Source: Clostridia bacterium (lineage in GTDB: Bacteria; Bacillota; Clostridia; UMGS1810). Taken from it: DNA of 9,405 nucleotides. The stretch's first letter is position 1. Each line of letters opens with the position of its first letter. The stretch spans positions 1-9,405 of the forward strand of contig JAEDEG010000103.1 of NCBI GenBank assembly GCA_016293435.1, given 5' to 3'. The notes beneath the pieces were generated by a model. It was given only the letters and a program-made list of their open reading frames with translations. It was not told where the DNA came from and did no database searches. This document shows, piece after piece, positions 1 to 5,192 of this stretch. The position numbers were made by a program, and so were the translations under genes.

Positions 1-5
1 ATTAA

Positions 6-38
6 ATGTCCCCCGCCGCCTATAGAGGCGGGGGACAT
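6..38 (-). terminator. strong GC-rich hairpin, probable terminator of the minus-strand unit
   Basis: A perfect 12-bp inverted repeat (ATGTCCCCCGCC at 6-17 and its complement at 27-38) encloses a 9-nt loop. On the minus strand it follows the lipoprotein gene at 122, and the possible gene remnant ending at 49, and is followed by TTTAAT up to the window edge. The T tract is short, so termination relies on the GC stem. On the plus strand the hairpin is followed by an AT-rich stretch, so it could also stop transcription entering from the left. Confidence 0.7.
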
Positions 39-48
39 CTTAATTTAG

Positions 49-117
49 TTATATTTCATCAAAAACTCTTACATAATCAACAATAAAGGCATCATATGAA
101 GTCTGCCAAAATATTTG
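49..117 (-). pseudogene. possible 3' remnant of a GH16/concanavalin-like glucanase gene
   Basis: Reading the minus strand from 117 to the TAA at 49-51 gives 22 codons ending in AFIVDYVRVFDEI. A terminal (V/I)DYVRVY/F-type strand is the typical C-terminal end of GH16 laminarinase/lichenase-like and related concanavalin-fold domains, from my knowledge of that family. The frame is closed upstream by TGA at 118-120 and has no start codon, so it cannot be an intact gene. It is in a different frame from the lipoprotein that ends at 122. The terminator hairpin begins about 10 nt after this stop, a natural distance, whereas it lies over 80 nt from the lipoprotein stop. Inference: the 3' end of a deleted secreted-glucanase gene. 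A chance match in so short a peptide remains possible. Confidence 0.35.
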
Positions 118-121
118 TCAA

Positions 122-631
122 TCATTCTGCCGGTGCCTCAGTCACATTTGGAGAGGCTTCAAGTATGAGCTGAATCTGGTCTAAAAGCTCTTTTTCTTCA
201 TCACTGCCCGAGCCCTGAACCTTTTGATATTCTTCAAAAAGCTTGTTCATATTTTCGTTTGTCAATTCCACCTCTGTACCATTTTCGGTTTTTGCGGCGG
301 GTTTGCCGCTTTCGTTGTTATATATTTCTGCATTGCCGTATTTTGTTTCTTCTTTTGAGGGTGCACCGCTGACGGAAGCGTCTTTTGACGAGGTGGCACC
401 ACTGACGGGAGCATCTTTTAATTCGGCTGCACCGCTTTCTGATACCGAAGCGGACGAGTTGACATCTACAGAGGCATCTTTGTTTTCCTTTTCTTCATTT
501 TTTTGCGTATCCGAGAAAGAATCAATCTTTTTGCTGCTTTTATCGGAAGAGCATCCTCCGAAAGCGCACAAAAGACTTACTGCTGCCAGAGCGGCAACCG
601 CGGTTTTAAAAAGCTTATTTTTGTCAATCAT
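122..631 (-). CDS. small secreted lipoprotein with a low-complexity repeat linker, function unknown
   Basis: 169 aa if it starts at the ATG at 631. That start has AGAAAGGA 8 nt upstream (640-647 on the plus strand), while the ATG three codons earlier (638-640) overlaps this site and is less likely. Residues 4-26 form a lipoprotein signal peptide: lysines, an Ala/Leu core and the lipobox FGGC, with Cys27 as the predicted lipidated residue. A Ser/Asp/Lys/Ala-rich linker follows, including two tandem 11-residue units (KDAPVSGATSS and KDASVSGAPSK). The C-terminal third is charged and probably helical, ending in APAE. No enzyme motif is visible. It sits 19 nt downstream of the phosphoribosyltransferase gene and is probably co-transcribed with it. 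The protein may be natural or a truncated N-terminal half, given the fossil-like reading frame just downstream. It should be anchored on the outer face of the membrane. Confidence 0.75.
   Translation of the reverse strand: MIDKNKLFKTAVAALAAVSLLCAFGGCSSDKSSKKIDSFSDTQKNEEKENKDASVDVNSSASVSESGAAELKDAPVSGATSSKDASVSGAPSKEETKYGNAEIYNNESGKPAAKTENGTEVELTNENMNKLFEEYQKVQGSGSDEEKELLDQIQLILEASPNVTEAPAE
353..418 (-). repeat. tandem 33-nt duplication inside the lipoprotein gene
   Basis: Units 353-385 and 386-418 match at 25 of 33 positions by hand alignment and are in frame, each encoding 11 residues of the form KDA(P/S)VSGA followed by three variable residues. An earlier KDASVDV in the same protein resembles a third, more diverged copy. 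The pattern fits slipped-strand expansion of a surface linker. Confidence 0.7.
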
Positions 632-650
632 TTTTATCATCCTTTCTGAA

Positions 651-1211
651 TTATTTAATGGCTATGCCATCTTTGTCAAAGAGCGGAAGAGGTGCAAGAT
701 ATGTAATATCATCTCTGTCTTTGGCCGAGCCCTCTGCCAGAATCGCCATCTTGCCCACAATTGTTCCCTCTGCCGCACAAATCAGCTTTTCGAGAGATGT
801 TAAAGTTTCGCCGGTGCTGATAACATCATCCACAATCAACACTCTTTTGCCCTTCATGGCATCCATCTCTGCCTGTCCTATGCAAAGGGTCTGAGTGTTG
901 GCAGTGGTTATAGACTTGGTTGTTGAGCTGACTATGTTTTCCATGTAAAGCTTTGGAGTTTTGCGCGCAACAATATAGTTACTGTCGCCGTGCTGAGCCG
1001 CCATTTCATAAATAAGAGGGAGACTCTTGCCGTCTGCCGTAATCAGAATATCATATTCGGGAGCAAGCTCCAAAAGCTTTGCTGCAGAGGCCTTGGTAAT
1101 CTCTACATCTCCAAAAATAATAAACGCAGCTATCGAAAGATTGTCGCTGATTTTAAAAAGCTGCAGATCGCGCTTAAGGCCAGCAATTTCAATAGTATAA
1201 TATTTTTTCAT
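651..1211 (-). CDS. purine-type (adenine phosphoribosyltransferase-like) PRTase
   Basis: 186 aa, close to the 170-190 aa usual for type I phosphoribosyltransferases. The PRPP-binding loop VLIVDDVISTGET lies at residues 124-136 with the paired acidic residues D128/D129. Upstream, residues 58-70 (TADGKSLPLIYEM) and the segment around 81-103 (VARKTPKLYM, then SITT) match the arrangement of COG0503 adenine-PRTase-like proteins. The likely reaction is base plus PRPP to nucleotide monophosphate in the cytoplasm, as purine salvage. The base specificity is inferred only from this resemblance. The start at 1209-1211 is chosen because AGAAGG lies 7 nt upstream. A 22-codon longer reading frame would begin inside the -35 box and is rejected. 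The gene is first in a unit with the lipoprotein 19 nt downstream. Confidence 0.88.
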   Translation of the reverse strand: MKKYYTIEIAGLKRDLQLFKISDNLSIAAFIIFGDVEITKASAAKLLELAPEYDILITADGKSLPLIYEMAAQHGDSNYIVARKTPKLYMENIVSSTTKSITTANTQTLCIGQAEMDAMKGKRVLIVDDVISTGETLTSLEKLICAAEGTIVGKMAILAEGSAKDRDDITYLAPLPLFDKDGIAIK

Positions 1212-1248
1212 AACAAAACCTTCTTTCGTATTAACATAAACCGTTTTT

Positions 1249-1277
1249 ATTATATAACAAAACAAAAAAATATTCAA
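1249..1277 (-). promoter_or_regulatory. sigma-A promoter of the phosphoribosyltransferase gene
   Basis: On the minus strand TTGAAT (1272-1277) and TATAAT (1249-1254) are separated by exactly 17 bp, near the ideal sigma-A promoter. The -10 box lies 37 bp upstream of the ATG at 1211. The -35 box is only about 10 bp from the stop codon of the preceding AraC gene, and no terminator separates them, so read-through from the regulator gene may add to expression. Confidence 0.85.
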
Positions 1278-1287
1278 TACATAAATA

Positions 1288-2121
1288 CTATATTTTTTGA
1301 TTAATTTTTCTATATTCCTTCGGGGTGCAATTCATATGGTTCTTGAAGGTCTTCATAAAGTGAACAGCATCTTTAAAACCAACTGTATAGGCTATTTCGC
1401 TTATGTGCATATCGGTATGCTTCAGAAGGCGGCATGCCTCATCAAGCCTCACCCCGAGAAGATATCCGATGGGGGTTTTGCCGGTTGCGTTTTTTAGCAG
1501 TCTGCAAAGATGAGAATGACTTATGTGCAAATCGCGGCATATATTTTCTACGGTTAAATTTTGGTAATGGTAGTGATATACTATGTATGAAATTACAGCT
1601 TCTACCGTTGTCTGACGGTTTGAAACGGCTCTCTGACTGGCCGATGCCACAACCTTATAAAAAAGTGACAGCACATCATAGTATTTTACGGTTTCTTCTA
1701 CATTCGGCCTTGAAAATATGCTTTGTGCAGCAAGCTTTATTGTCTGAAAATCTCTGCACGGCATAACCGGGTTTTCCAAAGACAAGCCCATAGCCTGCAT
1801 ATATTGCGAAGAATTGCCGCCCACAAACTCAAACCACATATACTCCCATTTGTCATTATCATTTGGATAATACATAAGATCAGTATCGGGCGGAACACAA
1901 AATATGCTGTGCTCCTTCACCTCAAATTCTGTGCCGGCAAGCCTTAGAACACCGCTCCCGCTCAGCACCACATGTATTGTATAAAAGCTCTGCCGTCTTG
2001 TACCCTTATCGGGCGCAATGTAGTCAAAATCGTTATAGCCCAACGCACGCACAAAAAAATCATGCTCTATACAGCTGTGAAATCTGAACCCCATATCACT
2101 TCCGTTGATAAAACTACCCAT
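1288..2121 (-). CDS. AraC-family transcriptional regulator with cupin sensor domain
   Basis: 277 aa. The N-terminal part (about residues 10-110) reads as an AraC-type cupin sensor, with a beta-rich core TIHVVLSGSGVLRLAG and the typical FCVPPDT turn. The C-terminal part holds the two helix-turn-helix units: HTH1 about residues 189-214 (LTVENICRDLHISHSHLCRL) and HTH2 about residues 238-262 (HISEIAYTVGFKDAVHFMKT), followed by the family ending CTPKEYR. Such proteins usually sense a sugar or related metabolite and activate neighbouring genes. The start at 2119-2121 has AGGAG 8 nt upstream and lies just behind a good promoter. A 32-codon longer frame would run through that promoter and is rejected. 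The gene is divergent from the GH109-like oxidoreductase gene, its probable target. The ligand cannot be read from the sequence. Confidence 0.93.
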   Translation of the reverse strand: MGSFINGSDMGFRFHSCIEHDFFVRALGYNDFDYIAPDKGTRRQSFYTIHVVLSGSGVLRLAGTEFEVKEHSIFCVPPDTDLMYYPNDNDKWEYMWFEFVGGNSSQYMQAMGLSLENPVMPCRDFQTIKLAAQSIFSRPNVEETVKYYDVLSLFYKVVASASQRAVSNRQTTVEAVISYIVYHYHYQNLTVENICRDLHISHSHLCRLLKNATGKTPIGYLLGVRLDEACRLLKHTDMHISEIAYTVGFKDAVHFMKTFKNHMNCTPKEYRKINQKI

Positions 2122-2143
2122 GTTATCATCTCCTGCAAGCTTT

Positions 2144-2172
2144 ATAATACCTCGTTTTCCGGAATAAGTCAA
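2144..2172 (-). promoter_or_regulatory. sigma-A promoter of the AraC-family gene
   Basis: On the minus strand TTGACT (2167-2172) and TATTAT (2144-2149) are 17 bp apart, each one mismatch from consensus. The -10 box ends 22 bp before the chosen ATG at 2121, leaving a very short leader that contains the AGGAG ribosome binding site. Confidence 0.8.
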
Positions 2173-2188
2173 TATATCAATGGTAAAA

Positions 2189-2227
2189 ATATACAGTTTT
2201 TTTATAAATATATACATTTACATACAG
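2189..2227 (+). promoter_or_regulatory. candidate AraC-type operator: three direct repeats
   Basis: Three near-identical 8-mers lie in the divergent promoter region in the same orientation: ATATACAG (2189-2196), ATATACAT (2210-2217) and ACATACAG (2220-2227). Their starts are 21 and 10 bp apart, two turns and one turn of the helix. AraC-family proteins bind direct half-sites on one DNA face about 21 bp apart, so this geometry fits. The second and third copies touch the -35 box of the rightward promoter, a typical activator position. The region is AT-rich, so chance repetition is not excluded. Confidence 0.45.
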
Positions 2228-2246
2228 CCATATATGATGTTATAAT
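2217..2246 (+). promoter_or_regulatory. promoter of the GH109-like oxidoreductase gene
   Basis: TTTACA (2217-2222) and a perfect TATAAT (2241-2246) are separated by 18 bp on the plus strand, 38 bp before the ATG at 2285. The leader contains GAAAGGA, about 12 nt from the start codon, which is rather distant. The -35 box overlaps the candidate operator repeats. Confidence 0.7.
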
Positions 2247-2284
2247 GCCATTAATCAAAATTGCCGAAAGGAATGATATTGTAA

Positions 2285-3514
2285 ATGAGAGATATAAACG
2301 TTGCCGTGGTGGGAATCGGCGCAAGAGGTCATGGCAATCTCGAAACTATTTTAAAATTGCCCGCAATAAAGGTTAAAGCGGTGTGCGATATTTATGAAGA
2401 CAGATGTCAGGATGGTATCGACATTGTTACAAAAAGCGGTCAGGAGGCTCCTTTTGCATCATGTGACTACCGAGATGTGATATCAAGAGACGATGTGGAG
2501 GCTGTGCTCATATTTACCAATTGGGAGGTACATATAGAAATTGCCATTGCATCTATGAAAGCAGGCAAGGCTGTGGGCATGGAGGTTGGCGGAGCCTGCT
2601 CGATTGAAGAATGCCTGAAGCTTGTAGCATGCTATGAAGAAACAAAAATGCCTTTTATGATGCTTGAAAACTGCTGCTTCGGCAAGGATGAGCTTCTTGC
2701 TCTTAATATGGTGCGTGACGGATTGTTTGGTGATATTGTGCACTGCCACGGAGCATATGCCCACGACCTCAGGGAAGAAATATGCTGCGGCAAAGAAAAC
2801 CGCCACTACCGTCTTGAGCACTATATCAATAGAAACTGCGAAAATTATCCTACTCATGAGCTTGGTCCCATTGCAAAAATTCTGGATATAAACCGCGGTA
2901 ACAGAATGGTGCGTCTTGTTTCGATGGCATCAAAATCTATGGGTCTGAAAAGATATGTTGACGACAGAAAAGATACAATTGTAAACAAGGATTTGATTGG
3001 TAAAGAATTTAATCAGGGCGACATTGTGAACACTCTCATCACCTGCGCCAACGGCGAAACAATTTCTATAAAGCTCGACACCACTCTCCCCCGTTCATAC
3101 AGCCGTGAGCTCGCAGTGAGAGGCACAAAGGGATTATATGAACAAAGTACCAACACCGTGTTTTTGGACGGTGACAAGGAGCTTTTTGAAACAAAGGAAT
3201 ATTATAAGGATACTATTGACAATGCTGCAAAATACGAGGATGAATATCTGCCCGACTACTGGAAAAATATAACTCAGGAAGAAATAGATATGGGTCATGG
3301 CGGAATGGATATATTTTCATTTACTGCTTTCTTTAACGCACTGAGAGAAAACAGACCAATGCCTATAGATGTGTATGATGCGGCTTCGTGGATGTGTATA
3401 ACTGCACTTTCGGAGGAATCAATTGCAAAAGGAAATATTCCCATAGAAATACCCGATTTTACAAACGGTGCGTGGAAAACACGTCCGCGCTTTGATGAAT
3501 ATCAGAATATCTAA
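2285..3514 (+). CDS. Gfo/Idh/MocA-family oxidoreductase, GH109-like (NAD-dependent glycosidase type)
   Basis: 409 aa. The N-terminal Rossmann domain shows VAVVGIGARGHGN with the GxGxxG motif at residues 10-15 and Asp35 at the end of the second strand, expected to bind the adenosine ribose of NAD(P). The usual EKP of the family is replaced by EVGGA at 100-104. In the C-terminal domain NYPTHELGP (187-195) and the following ILDINRGNRM resemble family GH109 alpha-N-acetylgalactosaminidases, in which the Tyr and His of this motif (Y188 and H191 here) are thought to work with NAD in an oxidation/elimination mechanism. Unlike many GH109 enzymes it has no signal peptide, so it should act in the cytoplasm on an imported sugar. 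The substrate is not determined by the sequence, and a plain sugar dehydrogenase is the alternative. It is divergent from an AraC regulator and forms a single-gene unit closed by a terminator. Confidence 0.88.
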   Translation: MRDINVAVVGIGARGHGNLETILKLPAIKVKAVCDIYEDRCQDGIDIVTKSGQEAPFASCDYRDVISRDDVEAVLIFTNWEVHIEIAIASMKAGKAVGMEVGGACSIEECLKLVACYEETKMPFMMLENCCFGKDELLALNMVRDGLFGDIVHCHGAYAHDLREEICCGKENRHYRLEHYINRNCENYPTHELGPIAKILDINRGNRMVRLVSMASKSMGLKRYVDDRKDTIVNKDLIGKEFNQGDIVNTLITCANGETISIKLDTTLPRSYSRELAVRGTKGLYEQSTNTVFLDGDKELFETKEYYKDTIDNAAKYEDEYLPDYWKNITQEEIDMGHGGMDIFSFTAFFNALRENRPMPIDVYDAASWMCITALSEESIAKGNIPIEIPDFTNGAWKTRPRFDEYQNI

Positions 3515-3527
3515 TACCGAGTTTATT

Positions 3528-3569
3528 CTCCTCACTTTTGCTGTCAGCAAACGTGAGGAGTTTTGTTTT
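3528..3569 (+). terminator. intrinsic terminator of the oxidoreductase gene
   Basis: CTCCTCAC (3528-3535) pairs perfectly with GTGAGGAG (3553-3560). An inner TTGC/GCAA stem extends the hairpin after one mismatch. It is followed directly by TTTTGTTTT (3561-3569). It begins 13 nt after the stop codon and separates this gene from the cell-wall gene downstream. Confidence 0.93.
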
Positions 3570-3603
3570 GCATAAATATATCTTTTGAGGAAAAATTATC
3601 TTT

Positions 3604-3609
3604 AAGGAG
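3604..3609 (+). promoter_or_regulatory. ribosome binding site that argues for an ATT start in the PBP gene
   Basis: AAGGAG is immediately followed by ATG (3610-3612) with no spacing, too close for normal initiation. The in-frame codon at a proper distance, 9 nt further on (3619-3621), is ATT. The AraC gene in this window has the same layout (AGGAG, ATGATAAC, then ATG), as does the lipoprotein gene (AAAGGA, TGATAAAA, then ATG), so an ATG-to-ATT change at 3619 is a natural reading. No conventional promoter is evident in 3570-3603. Confidence 0.6.
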
Positions 3610-5124
3610 ATGATTTTTATTAAAAGATACAAAGTATTCTTTGTAATTGTTATTTTTCTGCTCGGATGTTTGTCGGTCAGAATATTATATTTGGATATAT
3701 CAGATGGTGAAAACTACAGCCGCATTGTTCAAAGTCAATCAATTGTTGTACGCGAGGTTAGCAAAAAAAGAGCCGCCATATGTGACCGCAAAATGATTTC
3801 CCTCACCGACAGGGAAACAAAAAATATGTTTATCGACAAAAACGGAAACATCAACTCCCGCAGGGGTGTGACCTTTGAAATGCCGCTGCGCCGCGGCAGC
3901 TCACAGCTGGCCGCACACCTTATCGGTTATACTTCATCAGACGGCACCGGTCTTTGCGGAATAGAAAAAAAATATGACAGCATCCTGCCAACCGACACCA
4001 AAATACAGCTTCGATACCGCGCCGACGGAGCGGGAAAACCGCTGGAAACACCGCGTCTGATGGCAGACTCGCAGCACGAAAACAGTGAAAAATATCTTAA
4101 GCTTACGCTGGACTATCATATACAGAAAATTGTCGAGGAAACAATGGCGGAATATATTTCTAAGGGTGCCGCGGTAATACTGGATGTGTCAAGCTTTGAC
4201 GTGCTCGCAATGGCAAGCACTCCCACCTATAGCACAGAAGACGCAACCACAGAAAACATCAAAGACGAAGGACAGCTTTTGAATCGCGCGCTGTGCGCCT
4301 ACAATGCAGGGAGTGTGTTTAAAATAATTACATCGGCTGCCGCACTTGACATAAACAACCGTTATGGAGAAAGAATGTTTTACTGCAGTGGCAAATACAC
4401 CGGCGACGGCAAATACTTTTTTGAATGTAACAACCCCAATGGTCACAAAGCTCAGACCATGACCAAAGCCTTTGCCAACTCATGCAACTGCGCATTTTAT
4501 GAAACGGGGCTTTGCACCGGCGGCGCAAAGCTTATCGAAACCGCCGTAAATTTTGGGCTGGGTTGCACTGTTGCCGACATGGGTACAGAGGAATCAAGCG
4601 GATTTTTGCCCCAAAAAGAAAGCTACACCCCCAATGAAATAATAAACCTCAGCATAGGTCAGGGGGAAATCATGATCACTCCTGTTCAGTGCGCCGTCAT
4701 TGCTGCAATTGTGGCATCCGGCGGTATCAGAAAAAATGTGAATACTGCGCAGTGCTTATACAATGAAAAAACAGGCGAGCAAACAAATCTCAGAAAAGAG
4801 TGGGAATACAGAGTGCTTCCCGAAAAAAATGCACGCTTTATAGGTGAAATGATGAGAGAATGTGTGCAAAGCGGTACAGCCCGCGAAGCGGCATATTCTC
4901 CCACAGAGATTGCCGGCAAAACGAGCTCTGCCGAAAGCGGATGGCTATTGGAGAGAGGAGAGTTTGCGGTGCATGGGTGGTTTTGCGGCTACTTTCCGTA
5001 CAGTAACCCAAAATATGCGATGGCAATACTTTGCGAAAACGGAAAGAGCGGAGCAAAAAGCTGTGTAAAACCTTTTATAAAAATTTGTGAAGAAATTAAT
5101 AAAATTTATCCTTTTATACAGTAG
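3610..5124 (+). CDS. class B penicillin-binding protein (peptidoglycan transpeptidase)
   Basis: 504 aa from the ATG at 3610, or 501 aa if initiation is at the ATT at 3619, which is better spaced from the AAGGAG. Residues about 5-27 form a single membrane anchor (VFFVIVIFLLGC). A shortened dimerization-type domain follows, then the transpeptidase domain. The active-site serine is in SVFK (S235, K238), the second motif is SCN (S291-N293), and the third is KTS (K437-S439) where KTG is usual. The enzyme should cross-link stem peptides on the outer face of the membrane and bind beta-lactams. It lacks a transglycosylase domain and PASTA repeats and is shorter than typical FtsI/SpoVD/PBP2 proteins (about 570-700 aa). 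Whether it serves elongation, division or sporulation cannot be decided. It lies 68 nt before polA. Confidence 0.93.
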   Translation: MIFIKRYKVFFVIVIFLLGCLSVRILYLDISDGENYSRIVQSQSIVVREVSKKRAAICDRKMISLTDRETKNMFIDKNGNINSRRGVTFEMPLRRGSSQLAAHLIGYTSSDGTGLCGIEKKYDSILPTDTKIQLRYRADGAGKPLETPRLMADSQHENSEKYLKLTLDYHIQKIVEETMAEYISKGAAVILDVSSFDVLAMASTPTYSTEDATTENIKDEGQLLNRALCAYNAGSVFKIITSAAALDINNRYGERMFYCSGKYTGDGKYFFECNNPNGHKAQTMTKAFANSCNCAFYETGLCTGGAKLIETAVNFGLGCTVADMGTEESSGFLPQKESYTPNEIINLSIGQGEIMITPVQCAVIAAIVASGGIRKNVNTAQCLYNEKTGEQTNLRKEWEYRVLPEKNARFIGEMMRECVQSGTAREAAYSPTEIAGKTSSAESGWLLERGEFAVHGWFCGYFPYSNPKYAMAILCENGKSGAKSCVKPFIKICEEINKIYPFIQ

Positions 5125-5150
5125 AAAAATTTTACAGATTGTGTTATAAT
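5122..5150 (+). promoter_or_regulatory. extended -10 promoter of polA
   Basis: A perfect TATAAT at 5145-5150 is preceded by TGT (5142-5144), giving an extended -10 element. Seventeen bp upstream of it lies a weak -35, TAGAAA (5122-5127), overlapping the PBP stop codon. It lies 42 bp before the ATG at 5193, which rules out the upstream TTG at 5139 as a start for this transcript. No terminator is seen after the PBP gene, so read-through is also likely. Confidence 0.65.
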
Positions 5151-5192
5151 GGCAATGCAGCACATTTTTTCACGAAGGGAATGTCATATTCT

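Noticed and set aside
87..121. TTGACA (116-121) and TATGAT (91-96) on the minus strand as a promoter
   Set aside because: The spacer is 19 bp, the hexamers overlap the lipoprotein stop and the gene remnant, and a terminator hairpin follows at once with no gene visible before the window edge.
115..130. Programmed frameshift joining the lipoprotein to the 49-117 frame
   Set aside because: The remnant frame has a TGA at 118-120, no slippery run is present near the lipoprotein stop, and the upstream codons in that frame are not continuous coding sequence.
243..803. Long plus-strand frame of 186 codons opposite the lipoprotein gene
   Set aside because: It is antisense to a gene with a clear lipobox and ribosome binding site, runs across two opposite-strand genes, and its Ser/Phe/Leu-rich sequence is the mirror of Glu/Lys/Ser codons.
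1212..1277. Longer N-terminus for the phosphoribosyltransferase (start at 1277)
   Set aside because: The extra 22 codons begin in the -35 box and cover the -10 box of a near-consensus promoter, and a good ribosome binding site precedes the ATG at 1211.
2122..2217. Longer N-terminus for the AraC regulator (start at 2217)
   Set aside because: It would span the TTGACT-17-TATTAT promoter. The ATG at 2121 has AGGAG at 8 nt and gives a normal family length.
651..3514. Reading the AraC, PRTase, lipoprotein and oxidoreductase genes as a novel defence or conflict system
   Set aside because: No nuclease, toxin, NTPase or phage-linked domain is present. Each gene fits ordinary metabolism and regulation, and they lie on separate transcription units.
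5139..5192. TTG start of polA at 5139
   Set aside because: It precedes the -10 box itself, and MKNLLIIDGNS at 5193 is the conserved PolA N-terminus.
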